A stretch of DNA of 64,000 bases, taken from Aestuariibius sp. HNIBRBA575 (GTDB lineage: Bacteria > Pseudomonadota > Alphaproteobacteria > Rhodobacterales > Rhodobacteraceae). The notes under the pieces were generated by a model, which was given only the letters and a program-made list of their open reading frames with translations, ran no database searches and was not told the origin of the DNA. Made by a program: the position numbers and the translations under genes. Shown one piece after another: positions 8,935 to 17,945 of this stretch (position 1 is the first letter of the stretch; the number at the start of each line of letters is the position of its first letter). The DNA is taken from positions 1,515,501 to 1,579,500 of the forward strand of contig NZ_CP162414.1 of NCBI RefSeq assembly GCF_040932005.1, written 5' to 3'.

Positions 8935-9396
8935 ATGAAGCTGAGCACCAAAGGTCGTTACGCAATGGTCGCCCTGTCTGATCTGGCGCTGCAGCCGGAT
9001 GGTGCGCTTGTTTCATTGGGGGAAATTTCCAAACGGCAGGATATTTCACTGGCCTATCTGGAACAATTGTTCGTGAAATTACGCCGCGCAGAGCTGGTTG
9101 AATCTGTGCGCGGACCCGGCGGCGGGTATCGTTTGGCGCGCCCCACCAGTGATATCCGTGTGTCCGAAATTTTAGGCGCCGTGGATGAAACCGTGGATGC
9201 GATGCACAAAGGGGCAGGCGCGTCGGGTGCCGCATCCGGATCACGGGCGCAATCCCTGACCAACCGACTGTGGGAAGGCCTGTCGGCCCATGTTTATGTC
9301 TATTTGCACCAGACCCGTTTGTCAGATGTGATCAGCAATGAATTGGTGCCTTGTCCGGCCGTGCCAACCTTGTTTGAGGTGGTGGATGATGAGTGA
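8935..9396 (+). CDS. iscR: Rrf2 family regulator IscR
   Basis: A 153-residue Rrf2 regulator heading the suf operon. The N-terminus MKLSTKGRYAMVAL and the wing RGPGGGYRLARP are textbook IscR. The cluster-binding loop, which in E. coli IscR carries three cysteines and a histidine, here reads from residue 90 as MHKGAGASGAASGS with no cysteine; the only Cys is C140 near the C-terminus. From memory, the Rhodobacter sphaeroides IscR is likewise an unusual Fe-S protein without the three-cysteine set. It is expected to repress the operon under iron sufficiency and to act together with Irr. Confidence 0.93.
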   Translation: MKLSTKGRYAMVALSDLALQPDGALVSLGEISKRQDISLAYLEQLFVKLRRAELVESVRGPGGGYRLARPTSDIRVSEILGAVDETVDAMHKGAGASGAASGSRAQSLTNRLWEGLSAHVYVYLHQTRLSDVISNELVPCPAVPTLFEVVDDE

Positions 9397-9433
9397 GCGT
9401 GATCCAAATGGGCGCATTCTGCGCGCTGGATGT

Positions 9434-9454
9434 GCTTTGAGCATCGCTCAAAGC
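9434..9454. other. Perfect 9-bp hairpin between iscR and the desulfurase
   Basis: GCTTTGAGC, loop ATC, GCTCAAAGC lies in the 72-base gap between the two genes. No T-run follows, so it is more likely an RNA-processing or stabilising element or a protein-binding palindrome than a terminator. Confidence 0.6.
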
Positions 9455-9468
9455 TGTGGGTGGCCTGC

Positions 9469-10512
9469 ATGATCCGGACCTATTTGGATCATAATGCAAC
9501 CGCGCCCCTGCGCAGTTGTGCGCGCGATGCGATGATCGCGGCGATGGGGGTGATCGGCAATCCATCCAGTGTGCATGGCGAAGGACGCGCCGCCAAAGGC
9601 ATTATCGAAAAGGCCCGCCAGCAGGTGGCCGCGGCGGTTGGGTGTCATGCGGATGAGGTGATCTTTACCTCGGGCGCATCAGAAGCGGCGGCATTGGCGT
9701 TGGCGGGGCGGGACCTGTCCTGTGCCGGTGTGGAACATGATTGTGTGCAGGTCTGGGCCGACCCGACCCTGCCGGTGGATGCCAACGGGCGGATAGAAAT
9801 CACCGATCCAAGCCTGTCAGCCGTGCAATTGGCCAATAGCGAAACCGGGATTTTGCAGGAATTGCCACAGGGCCTTGCCTTGGTGGATGCGGTGCAGGCG
9901 GTTGGGCGTGTGCCATGGTCGTTTGCGTGGTCGGGCGCGCAAATGGCATTGCTGTCAGCGCATAAATTTGGCGGCCCCAAAGGTGTCGGTGCCTTGATCG
10001 TCAAACGTGGTCTGGATGTGGCGGCGCAATTGCGTGGCGGCGGTCAGGAAATGGGGCGTCGGGCGGGCACTGAAAACGTGATTGGTATCGCAGGCATGGG
10101 GGCTGCGGCCCAAGCTGCGGCGCAAGATCAAAGTGATGGCACATGGGATCGGATCGCGACATTGCGCGATTTCATGGAAGAGGCCATTGCAGCGGCGTCA
10201 AAAGAGACTATTTTTGTCGGGAAAGGGGCGGCCCGCCTGCCCAATACCAGCAATTTTATAACCCCAAACTGGAAAGGAGAAACGCAAGTGATGAATATGG
10301 ATCTTGCTGGGTTTTCCGTCAGCGCCGGATCGGCCTGTTCCAGCGGCAAGGTAAAGGCCAGCAAAGTGTTGTTGGCCATGGGATTTGATGAAATGCAGGC
10401 GTCCAGCGCCATCCGCGTTTCGTTGGGACCGCAAACCACAAAAGATGAGGTCGAGCAGTTCGCCACGGCCTGGGAACGAACATATAAGCGGCACGCGCAA
10501 AGAGCGGCCTGA
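9469..10512 (+). CDS. Cysteine desulfurase, NifS/IscS-like (group I)
   Basis: PLP enzyme that takes sulfur from cysteine as an enzyme-bound persulfide for Fe-S assembly. The 347-residue protein starts MIRTYLDHNATAPL; the PLP lysine is in LSAHKFGGPKG and the active-site Cys in SAGSACSSGK, the group I loop. It is shorter than E. coli IscS (404). An earlier in-frame ATG at 9430 would run through the hairpin and adds non-family residues. The operon also carries a group II SufS, so two desulfurases of different type are present. Confidence 0.9.
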   Translation: MIRTYLDHNATAPLRSCARDAMIAAMGVIGNPSSVHGEGRAAKGIIEKARQQVAAAVGCHADEVIFTSGASEAAALALAGRDLSCAGVEHDCVQVWADPTLPVDANGRIEITDPSLSAVQLANSETGILQELPQGLALVDAVQAVGRVPWSFAWSGAQMALLSAHKFGGPKGVGALIVKRGLDVAAQLRGGGQEMGRRAGTENVIGIAGMGAAAQAAAQDQSDGTWDRIATLRDFMEEAIAAASKETIFVGKGAARLPNTSNFITPNWKGETQVMNMDLAGFSVSAGSACSSGKVKASKVLLAMGFDEMQASSAIRVSLGPQTTKDEVEQFATAWERTYKRHAQRAA

Positions 10513-10521
10513 GGAGAGAAG

Positions 10522-12033
10522 ATGTCTGCGATTGATAAAATCGAAGTAAAAGAAGGCGTTGATCAGGAAACGGTCGATGCGGTGCGTGAATTATCAGGCA
10601 CTTATAAATACGGTTGGGAAACCGAGATCGAAATGGAATACGCCCCCAAAGGCGTGAATCCAGACATCGTAAAACTGATTTCCGACAAAAACGAAGAACC
10701 TCAATGGATGACCGATTGGCGGCTTGAGGCGTTTGCGCGTTGGGAAAACCTAGAAGAGCCTACATGGGCGTTGGTGGAATATCCTGAGATTGATTTTCAG
10801 GATCAGTATTATTATGCCCGCCCCAAATCCATGGAAGTGAAACCCAAATCGCTGGACGAAGTGGATCCCAAGCTGCTGGAAACCTACAACAAATTGGGTA
10901 TTCCATTAAAAGAGCAAGCGTTGCTGGCGGGGGTCGAAGCCCCCGAAGAAGAGCGCAAAGTTGCTGTAGATGCTGTGTTTGACAGCGTGTCTGTGGGCAC
11001 CACATTTCAGGCCGAATTGAAAAAGGCCGGCGTGATTTTCTGTTCGATTTCAGAAGCGATCCGTGAACATCCCGAATTGGTCAAAAAATACCTCGGCACT
11101 GTGGTGCCTGCATCCGACAATTTCTATGCGACGCTGAATTCGGCGGTGTTTTCGGATGGCTCATTTGTATATGTGCCGCCCGGCGTGCGCTGCCCGATGG
11201 AATTGTCGACCTATTTCCGGATCAATGCTGAAAATACCGGTCAGTTTGAACGCACATTGATCATCGCCGATAAAGGCAGCTATGTCAGCTACTTAGAAGG
11301 CTGTACCGCGCCGCAACGTGACGTGGCCCAGCTGCATGCGGCGGTGGTGGAAATCATCATCGAAGAAGATGCCGAAGTGAAATATTCGACCGTTCAGAAC
11401 TGGTATCCAGGTGATGAAAACGGCAAAGGCGGCATTTATAACTTTGTGACCAAACGGGCCGATTGCCGCGGTGATCGCGCCAAAATCATGTGGACTCAGG
11501 TCGAAACCGGGTCCGCTGTGACGTGGAAATATCCGTCCTGTATTCTGCGCGGGGATGACAGCCAGGGTGAATTTTATTCCATCGCCATCGCCAACAACAT
11601 GCAGCAGGCCGATACGGGCACCAAAATGGTGCATCTGGGCAAAAACACCAAGTCGCGCATCGTGTCCAAAGGCATCAGCGCGGGCAGGGCGCAAAACACC
11701 TATCGCGGGCTGGTGTCGATGCATCCAAAAGCCAAAGACAGCCGCAACTATACCCAATGTGACAGCCTGTTGATTGGTGATCAATGTGGGGCCCATACCG
11801 TGCCGTATATCGAGGTGCGCAACAATTCTTCGCGTGTGGAACACGAAGCAACCACATCCAAGGTGGATGACGAACAGATGTTCTATTGTCGCCAGCGTGG
11901 CATGGACGAAGAAGAGGCGGTCGCGCTGATCGTCAACGGCTTTGCCAAAGAGGTTCTACAAGCGCTTCCGATGGAATTTGCGATGGAAGCTCAACAACTT
12001 GTGGCGATTTCTTTGGAAGGATCAGTGGGCTAA
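10522..12033 (+). CDS. sufB: Fe-S cluster scaffold subunit SufB
   Basis: A 503-residue core scaffold protein of the SufBCD complex, on which Fe-S clusters are assembled in the cytosol. Recognised from [28 protein letters not shown], and the C-terminal [27 protein letters not shown] block (read here in shorter pieces). The start ATG has GGAGAGAAG in front and lies 9 bases after the desulfurase stop. Confidence 0.97.
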   Translation: MSAIDKIEVKEGVDQETVDAVRELSGTYKYGWETEIEMEYAPKGVNPDIVKLISDKNEEPQWMTDWRLEAFARWENLEEPTWALVEYPEIDFQDQYYYARPKSMEVKPKSLDEVDPKLLETYNKLGIPLKEQALLAGVEAPEEERKVAVDAVFDSVSVGTTFQAELKKAGVIFCSISEAIREHPELVKKYLGTVVPASDNFYATLNSAVFSDGSFVYVPPGVRCPMELSTYFRINAENTGQFERTLIIADKGSYVSYLEGCTAPQRDVAQLHAAVVEIIIEEDAEVKYSTVQNWYPGDENGKGGIYNFVTKRADCRGDRAKIMWTQVETGSAVTWKYPSCILRGDDSQGEFYSIAIANNMQQADTGTKMVHLGKNTKSRIVSKGISAGRAQNTYRGLVSMHPKAKDSRNYTQCDSLLIGDQCGAHTVPYIEVRNNSSRVEHEATTSKVDDEQMFYCRQRGMDEEEAVALIVNGFAKEVLQALPMEFAMEAQQLVAISLEGSVG

Positions 12034-12034
12034 A

Positions 12035-12319
12035 ATGCACCCCGTCGACGACACAAAACCGGTTCAGGAATTTGAGCAAATGCTCAATGAGATCGAAAAC
12101 GGGACAAAAACCGCGCGGTTTGGATTCCATCCTGCCATCACGGTTTTTGCCTGTGTTTCACTGATCGCGTTCCTGTTGTTGTCGTTGGTGCCGTTTTCCT
12201 GGATGACTGTTTTTGTCCAATTGGTTTTGGCTTTGGCAATCGGCGCATATATCGGGCGCAAAATGTTCCAACGCGCAATGCGTACTGTGCAGATTAATCC
12301 TGCTAAGGCGTCAAAATGA
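12035..12319 (+). CDS. Small two-helix membrane protein in the suf operon
   Basis: A 94-residue protein: a soluble acidic N-terminus of about 30 residues, two adjacent hydrophobic segments (about 38-58 and 62-78) and a basic tail. The ATG at 12035 follows the sufB stop by one base; a longer frame inside sufB was not used. No family recognised. The position directly behind sufB suggests an accessory role in membrane-associated Fe-S biogenesis, which is inference from location only. Confidence 0.75.
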   Translation: MHPVDDTKPVQEFEQMLNEIENGTKTARFGFHPAITVFACVSLIAFLLLSLVPFSWMTVFVQLVLALAIGAYIGRKMFQRAMRTVQINPAKASK

Positions 12320-12339
12320 TCAGGGTGAGGAATTTATAA

Positions 12340-12516
12340 ATGCGTATCGCCCTGACATCAGCCGCATTAACGGGTGCGTTTTGCGCAGGCTTTGTCGTTT
12401 TGATCGACAAATTGGCCGGCATGTTACCGCTTGCGCCGGTCATCGTGCTGTCTTTTCTTTCGGGCTTTTTGGGGTCGCTGTTTGCGCGATTTGTGATGGG
12501 ACGTAAAAATGACTGA
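12340..12516 (+). CDS. 58-residue hydrophobic small protein in the suf operon
   Basis: ATG at 12340 to TGA at 12514-12516. The product begins MRIALTSAALTGAFCAGF and is almost entirely two hydrophobic helices, ending in RFVMGRKND. GTGAGG sits nine bases upstream of the start, and the stop overlaps the start of the next gene, so it is well packed into the operon. No family recognised; its size means it is easily missed by gene finders. Confidence 0.65.
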   Translation: MRIALTSAALTGAFCAGFVVLIDKLAGMLPLAPVIVLSFLSGFLGSLFARFVMGRKND

Positions 12517-13102
12517 CATTATCGAACGTCCCGTTTTAACCATGCCCGAAGCAGAGGCGGATTGGCTGCGCAGCGCCTATGCCGAGGCCAATGTGATCTT
12601 GGAATATGGGTCCGGTGGTTCCACGGTGATGGGCGCTGAAATGGGTGAGAAAACCATTTTTTCGGTGGAAAGTGATCGGAAATGGGCCGGAATGATGCAG
12701 GATTGGTTTGATGCAAATGAAACCAAATCCGACGTGCATATTCAGCCCGTTTGGGTCGGCCCGACCGGCAAATGGGGCACGCCGACCAAAAATGAAACCC
12801 ACGGAAAATGGCCCAAATATCCGTTGAAAATATGGGATTTAGAAACCTTTCAACATCCCGATGTTGTGTTGGTGGATGGGCGGTTTCGCACCGCGTGTTT
12901 TCTGGCCACCCTGTTTCGCATCACCAAACCGGTGACGCTTTATTTCGACGATTATATCGATCGCGAACACTATCACATGGTCGAAGATTTTGTGCCCCGC
13001 ACTGAAACGCGCGGGCGCATGGCGCGCTTTGATCTGACACCGCAGGTGATCAAACCCGAAAACCTGCTGAAAATCATAACTGAATTTGCGAAAAAACGCT
13101 GA
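12509..13102 (+). CDS. Methyltransferase-like protein in the suf operon
   Basis: A 197-residue soluble protein with a Rossmann-type motif I, VILEYGSGGST (about residues 29-39), an acidic residue at the end of strand 2 (FSVESDRKW) and DVVLVDGRF as a strand-4 motif, as in class I SAM-dependent methyltransferases. The substrate is unknown. Its start overlaps the previous small gene by 8 bases. Its placement between sufB and sufC is not part of the E. coli-type operon. Confidence 0.7.
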   Translation: MTDIIERPVLTMPEAEADWLRSAYAEANVILEYGSGGSTVMGAEMGEKTIFSVESDRKWAGMMQDWFDANETKSDVHIQPVWVGPTGKWGTPTKNETHGKWPKYPLKIWDLETFQHPDVVLVDGRFRTACFLATLFRITKPVTLYFDDYIDREHYHMVEDFVPRTETRGRMARFDLTPQVIKPENLLKIITEFAKKR

Positions 13103-13129
13103 GACCCAAAAGGGTTTTTAGGAGAGAAA

Positions 13130-13891
13130 ATGCTGAATATCAAAGGTCTGGAAGTCAAACTTGAAGATGAGGATAAGCAAATCCTCAAAGGTGTTGATCT
13201 GGTGTTGGAGCCGGGCAAAGTGCACGCGATCATGGGGCCGAACGGGTCTGGTAAATCCACTTTGTCTTATGTTTTGTCCGGCCGTGACGGATACGAAGTG
13301 ACCGGTGGAACCGCTACGCTGGACGGCGAGGATCTGTTGGAACTGGAAGCCGAAGAACGCGCCGCGGCTGGGCTTTTCCTTGCGTTTCAATATCCGGTCG
13401 AAATTCCGGGTGTGGGCAACATGACCTTCCTGCGCACCGCCGTGAATGCACAGCGCAAAGCCCGCGGAGAAGAAGAGCTGAGCGCCGGTGATTTCCTAAA
13501 AACCATCCGTGCCAAGGCGAAAACCCTGAAAATCGACGCCGACATGTTGAAACGACCGGTCAATGTTGGTTTCTCTGGTGGTGAGAAAAAGCGTAACGAA
13601 ATCCTACAGATGGCGATGCTAGAGCCCAAGATGTGCATCTTGGACGAAACGGATTCCGGGTTGGATGTGGACGCAATGAAACTGGTGTCCGAAGGCGTGA
13701 ATGCGCTGCGCAACGAAGAACGCACATTCCTCGTGATCACCCATTACCAACGTCTGTTGGACCATATCAAACCTGATGTCGTGCACATCATGGCTGATGG
13801 CAAAATCGTAAAAACCGGCGGTCCAGAGCTGGCTCTGGAAGTGGAACAAAACGGCTATGGCGATCTGCTGGCCGAGGTGGCCGCCCAATGA
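13130..13891 (+). CDS. sufC: Fe-S assembly ATPase SufC
   Basis: A 253-residue ABC-type ATPase that drives conformational change of SufB-SufD. Walker A GPNGSGKST, signature FSGGEKKRNEI and Walker B MCILDETDSGLD are in order. The absence of transmembrane segments fits a cytosolic Suf ATPase rather than a transporter. A clear SD (GGAGAG) precedes the ATG, and the stop overlaps the sufD start. Confidence 0.97.
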   Translation: MLNIKGLEVKLEDEDKQILKGVDLVLEPGKVHAIMGPNGSGKSTLSYVLSGRDGYEVTGGTATLDGEDLLELEAEERAAAGLFLAFQYPVEIPGVGNMTFLRTAVNAQRKARGEEELSAGDFLKTIRAKAKTLKIDADMLKRPVNVGFSGGEKKRNEILQMAMLEPKMCILDETDSGLDVDAMKLVSEGVNALRNEERTFLVITHYQRLLDHIKPDVVHIMADGKIVKTGGPELALEVEQNGYGDLLAEVAAQ

Positions 13892-15186
13892 GACGCGCTG
13901 CCTTAAAACAAGCCAAACAGGACGCGGCCCAAAGCCGTGTTGACGGCCTGTCGCTGCCCGCAGGGGCAGGTTGGGCGAATGATCTGCGTCAGGCGGCCCT
14001 GGCCCGTGTGCTGGATATGGGTCTGCCCAATCGTCAGGACGAATATTGGAAATGGACCAACCCGGCATCGTTAACCTCTGACACGGCCCCCAAAGCCGCT
14101 GTTTTTCAGTCCGACGAAACCCCGGTTTTTGATGGGATCGACCGTCTGAAAATCGTGTTTGTGGATGGTGTGTTTGACGCGGATGCCTCTGATGATCTGT
14201 CATTGGAAGGGGTGAGCATTGAACGCCTGTCGGATGTGATGGCGACGGATATTCACTGGGCCAAAGACATGTATGGCGCCTTAGAAGCCGACAGTCATGA
14301 GGTTGTGGAACGCCCCATTCATGCGCTGAATACGGCCATGGCCACAGATGGGATCGTGATCCGTGCAACGGATGCCGCGAGCAAACCCATCAATCTGATT
14401 TACCTCCATAAATCAGATGCTTCTGATGTGGTGTTACACCATTTGGTCAAGGTCGAAGAAGGTGCGAATGTAACCATTCTGGAAAATGGTCCGGGGGCTG
14501 CGCGCCTGTCCAAAGGCATGGAAGTGTCCGTCGCTGACGGCGCAACCTTTAACCATGTACGTGCACAGGGACGCGATCATGAACGCCGGGCATTGACCGG
14601 TTTGTTTGCGCGTATTGGCACCGAAAGCACCTTCAAAAGCTTTACGCTGACGGTTAACGGCGTGTTGACCCGCAACGAGGCGTGGATCGACATTGTTGGC
14701 AATGATGCCACCGCGCATATAGCAGGTGCTGCCTTGGGCGACGGTGATGATTTTAACCATGATGACACGGTTTTTATCACACATGCGGGGCTAGCATGTG
14801 AAAGCCGCCAAGTGTTCAAAAAGGTGCTGCGCAACGGTGCGACGGGCATTTTTCAGGGCAAAATCCTGGTCAAAGAGGGCGCTCAGAAAACCGACGGGTA
14901 TCAGAAATCCCAGTCGTTGTTGTTGGATGACGATGCCCGGTTCCTGGCCAAGCCAGAGCTGGAAATTTACGCCGATGACGTGGCCTGTTCACATGGGTCC
15001 ACATCCGGTGCCATCGACGACGAAGCGCTGTTTTATCTGAAATCACGTGGTGTGCCCGAAGTGGACGCTGTGAACCTGCTGACATTGGCATTTTTGGCCG
15101 AAGCGCTGGAAGAGATCGAAGATGAACGCCTGTCTGATGATCTGCGTGACCGGCTGGAAGGCTGGCTGGACCGGCATTCAAAATAA
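13888..15186 (+). CDS. sufD: Fe-S cluster assembly protein SufD
   Basis: A 432-residue paralogue of SufB that completes the SufBC2D scaffold. The C-terminal core includes ACSHGSTSGAIDDEALFYLKSRG-type sequence, with the conserved His in CSHG, and LAFLAEALEEI. It overlaps sufC by 4 bases (ATGA) and the next gene by one base (TAATG), implying translational coupling along the operon. Confidence 0.95.
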   Translation: MRRAALKQAKQDAAQSRVDGLSLPAGAGWANDLRQAALARVLDMGLPNRQDEYWKWTNPASLTSDTAPKAAVFQSDETPVFDGIDRLKIVFVDGVFDADASDDLSLEGVSIERLSDVMATDIHWAKDMYGALEADSHEVVERPIHALNTAMATDGIVIRATDAASKPINLIYLHKSDASDVVLHHLVKVEEGANVTILENGPGAARLSKGMEVSVADGATFNHVRAQGRDHERRALTGLFARIGTESTFKSFTLTVNGVLTRNEAWIDIVGNDATAHIAGAALGDGDDFNHDDTVFITHAGLACESRQVFKKVLRNGATGIFQGKILVKEGAQKTDGYQKSQSLLLDDDARFLAKPELEIYADDVACSHGSTSGAIDDEALFYLKSRGVPEVDAVNLLTLAFLAEALEEIEDERLSDDLRDRLEGWLDRHSK

Positions 15187-15686
15187 TGTCGGTGACACAG
15201 GATATCGTGGCAACGTGGCGGCGGCCGGGCCGGGTGGTTCGGCGGCTGCTGGATGATGGAATGGATGACGGAACGTTGATCTACCTGACGTTGATCACCT
15301 GCGTCTTGATCTTTGTTGCGCAAACGCCATTTCAATCCCGAGAAGCGTTTTTGGACCCGTCCATTCCACTGTCATCCCGCCTGTTTTGGAGCGGGCTGTT
15401 CTTTGTGGTGGTGATGCCGATCATTCTCTATTTAATCGCAGCGCTGAGCCATGTGATCGCAGGTTTTTTCGGGGGCAAAGGCCGCTGGATTGATGCGCGT
15501 TTTGCCTTGGTTTGGGCACTGTTGGCCGTGACACCATTGACGTTGCTACGTGGCATGGTGGCCGGTTTCATCGGGGTTAGCCCGGCGTTGCAATTGACGA
15601 CGTTCCTTTGGGTCGTTGCGTTTTTTGCGTTTTGGGTCAGGGGCTTAATCGTGGCCGAAACCCAGAAAACGTTCGGAGCTGAATAA
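15186..15686 (+). CDS. Yip1-like membrane protein, first copy
   Basis: A 166-residue protein with four hydrophobic segments after a short polar N-terminus (DIVATWRRPGRVVRRLLDDG). The layout resembles the YIP1/DUF1282 type of small polytopic membrane protein. It is translationally coupled to sufD and to the second copy. No enzymatic motif is visible. Confidence 0.72.
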   Translation: MSVTQDIVATWRRPGRVVRRLLDDGMDDGTLIYLTLITCVLIFVAQTPFQSREAFLDPSIPLSSRLFWSGLFFVVVMPIILYLIAALSHVIAGFFGGKGRWIDARFALVWALLAVTPLTLLRGMVAGFIGVSPALQLTTFLWVVAFFAFWVRGLIVAETQKTFGAE

Positions 15687-16288
15687 TGCCATCCGCAAGT
15701 ACGCGCCAACATTTGTTAGATTTCGGTCTGCAAACCATCACAAATCCACGCAGCGTTGCCCAGTCGATTGTCGCGCTGCACTTTTCGCGGGATATCGGGT
15801 GGTTGCTGATGGTTCTGGCCATCACATTGAATGGCCTGTTTGTCGGAGTCGGGGCCTATCTGGTGCCTGAGGTTTACGATTCAATATTCCCGGGGATTGT
15901 CCTAACGCCGATTACGTTTTCGATCATATCGGGGGGGATGCTGATTATTTCAGTGTTCACTGTTTTTTACACGGGTTTGATGCTGGGCGGTCAGGGGCGA
16001 TTTTCGGACGCGATCATGCTGACGGCGTGGTTGAACTTTGTGATGGTTGTTCTGCTGGGCGCACAATTGTTGCTTACGTTTGTGTCGCCTTTGTTGGGTG
16101 TGATTGCGACGGTTGCCCGTTTTGTTATTGGCCTACGCGGTTATGTGATTTTCACGGATGTCATGCTGAATTTCGACAATGTGGGCCGCGCGGTTTTGAC
16201 CTTGTTTATTGCGTTTGCCGGTTCGGTTCTGGGCCTATCCCTTATATTAGCGCTGATCGGTGTTGGCGCGGCCGCAGGAGGCGGTTGA
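15686..16288 (+). CDS. Yip1-like membrane protein, second copy
   Basis: A 200-residue protein with five hydrophobic segments and a glycine-rich C-terminus. It starts on the last base of the previous stop (TAATG) and is followed after 3 bases by sufS. The two Yip1-like proteins share layout and hydrophobicity but little direct sequence, so they may be partners rather than a recent duplication. Role unknown. Confidence 0.7.
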   Translation: MPSASTRQHLLDFGLQTITNPRSVAQSIVALHFSRDIGWLLMVLAITLNGLFVGVGAYLVPEVYDSIFPGIVLTPITFSIISGGMLIISVFTVFYTGLMLGGQGRFSDAIMLTAWLNFVMVVLLGAQLLLTFVSPLLGVIATVARFVIGLRGYVIFTDVMLNFDNVGRAVLTLFIAFAGSVLGLSLILALIGVGAAAGGG

Positions 16289-16291
16289 ACG

Positions 16292-17512
16292 ATGTACGAT
16301 GTTGATAACGTCCGGGCCGATTTTCCAATCCTATCCCGCGAAGTAAACGGTAAGCCGTTGGTTTACCTGGACAATGGCGCATCTGCACAGAAACCAAGTG
16401 CGGTCATCGATGCCATCACCCAAGCCTATGCAATGGAATATTCCAATGTGCATCGTGGCCTGCATTATCTGTCCAATTTGGCGACTGAAAAATATGAATC
16501 CGTGCGCGGCACCATTGCGCGGTTCCTAGGGGCGCGGGACGAAAACGAAATCATCCTGAATTCGGGCACCACCGAAGGCATCAATATGGTCGCCTATTCC
16601 TGGGCGATGCCACGCCTGCAGGCCGGGGATGAAATCATCCTGTCGGTGATGGAACATCACGCCAATATCGTGCCTTGGCATTTTTTGCGCGAACGCCAGG
16701 GTGTGGTGCTGAAATGGGTGGATGTGGATGCCAATGGTGATCTGGATCCGCAGGCTGTTTTGGATGCGATCACACCGAAAACGAAACTGATTGCGATCAC
16801 GCAAATGTCGAATGTCTTGGGGACCTTGGTGGACGTAAAGTCGATCTGCGCAGGCGCCCATGAACACGGCGTTCCCGTGCTGGTGGATGGATCTCAGGGA
16901 TCGGTACATGCCCCCGTGGATGTGACGGATATTGACTGTGATTTCTACGTAATTACCGGGCATAAATTATATGGCCCATCCGGGTCTGGCGCTATTTATG
17001 TGAAACAGGCGCGCATGGCCGAAATGCGTCCCTTTATGGGGGGGGGCGATATGATCCGTGACGTGACCCGTGATGCGGTGACATGGAACGACCCCCCGAT
17101 GAAGTTTGAAGCGGGCACACCGGGCATCGTGCAAACCATCGGGTTTGGCGTTGCGCTGGAGTACCTGATGGCGTTGGGGATGGACAATGTTGCGGCCCAT
17201 GAGGCGCGGTTGCGCGACTACGCAACTCAGCGTTTGTCAGGTCTAAACTGGCTGAATATTCAGGGCAATAGCGCCACCAAAGGGGCGATTTTCAGCTTCA
17301 CTTTGGATGGGGCGGCGCATGCCCATGACATTTCTACGGTCTTGGATAAAAAAGGCGTTGCCGTTCGGGCAGGGCATCATTGTGCGCAGCCTTTGATGCA
17401 GCATTTGGGGGTGACCGCCACATGCCGCGCCAGCTTTGGGCTTTATAATACTGAGGCCGAGGTTGACGTGTTGGTCGATGCGCTAAATCTGTGCCACGAT
17501 TTGTTCGCCTAG
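16292..17512 (+). CDS. sufS: Cysteine desulfurase SufS (group II)
   Basis: A 406-residue PLP-dependent desulfurase. The N-terminal VYLDNGASAQKP, the PLP lysine in GHKLYGPSG and the active-site loop RAGHHCAQP mark group II (SufS/CsdA). Such enzymes usually need a SufE or SufU sulfur acceptor, which is not in this operon. It is the last Suf gene of the cluster. Confidence 0.96.
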   Translation: MYDVDNVRADFPILSREVNGKPLVYLDNGASAQKPSAVIDAITQAYAMEYSNVHRGLHYLSNLATEKYESVRGTIARFLGARDENEIILNSGTTEGINMVAYSWAMPRLQAGDEIILSVMEHHANIVPWHFLRERQGVVLKWVDVDANGDLDPQAVLDAITPKTKLIAITQMSNVLGTLVDVKSICAGAHEHGVPVLVDGSQGSVHAPVDVTDIDCDFYVITGHKLYGPSGSGAIYVKQARMAEMRPFMGGGDMIRDVTRDAVTWNDPPMKFEAGTPGIVQTIGFGVALEYLMALGMDNVAAHEARLRDYATQRLSGLNWLNIQGNSATKGAIFSFTLDGAAHAHDISTVLDKKGVAVRAGHHCAQPLMQHLGVTATCRASFGLYNTEAEVDVLVDALNLCHDLFA

Positions 17513-17593
17513 ACCTGTCTGTTTATCAAAATTCGGGGCCGCATTGAAAAGCCATTGCAGCCCCGGATCGCCCCGGCTATAGATCGCCACAGT

Positions 17594-17670
17594 GGACCCA
17601 TAGCTCAGCTGGATAGAGCGCTGCCCTCCGAAGGCAGAGGCCAGAGGTTCGAATCCTCTTGGGTCCGCCA
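17594..17670 (+). tRNA. tRNA-Arg (anticodon CCG)
   Basis: A complete cloverleaf: acceptor GGACCCA / TGGGTCC, D arm GCTC / GAGC, anticodon stem CTGCC / GGCAG with loop CTCCGAA (anticodon CCG at 17628-17630), T arm AGAGG-TTCGAAT-CCTCT, discriminator G and encoded CCA. It reads CGG codons. Confidence 0.97.
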
Positions 17671-17945
17671 TTCTTATCAACCACTTAAACGATGTGCGAC
17701 CTGTTGATTCAGGCATGAAATCGTCGCGCCCCTTTGCTTTTGGTTTTCAAACCAAAGGCTAAGAAGTTTTCGCGCGCGTCAAACCAGCGCATTCCAATGA
17801 ATGACAGGCCTTTTCGTGTGAATGTGGCGACAAATGCGACCCGTACAAAATGAGGGGGGCCAGTGTTGCCTTGCCTGTTTGCGTTCTTGCTAGTCTGAGC
17901 AACATCTGAAATGTTAACGAAAATTTAATGAGTAAGGTTACGTAA

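Noticed and set aside
8852..9244. Open frame of 130 codons on the - strand opposite iscR
   Set aside because: Shadow of the iscR frame with no recognisable domain and biased Pro/Arg/His composition.
11293..11844. 183-codon - strand frame inside sufB
   Set aside because: Antisense shadow of a highly conserved gene; no SD and no family.
17594..17945. tRNA-associated integration site
   Set aside because: No repeat of the tRNA 3' end and no integrase were seen downstream, so island insertion is not supported.
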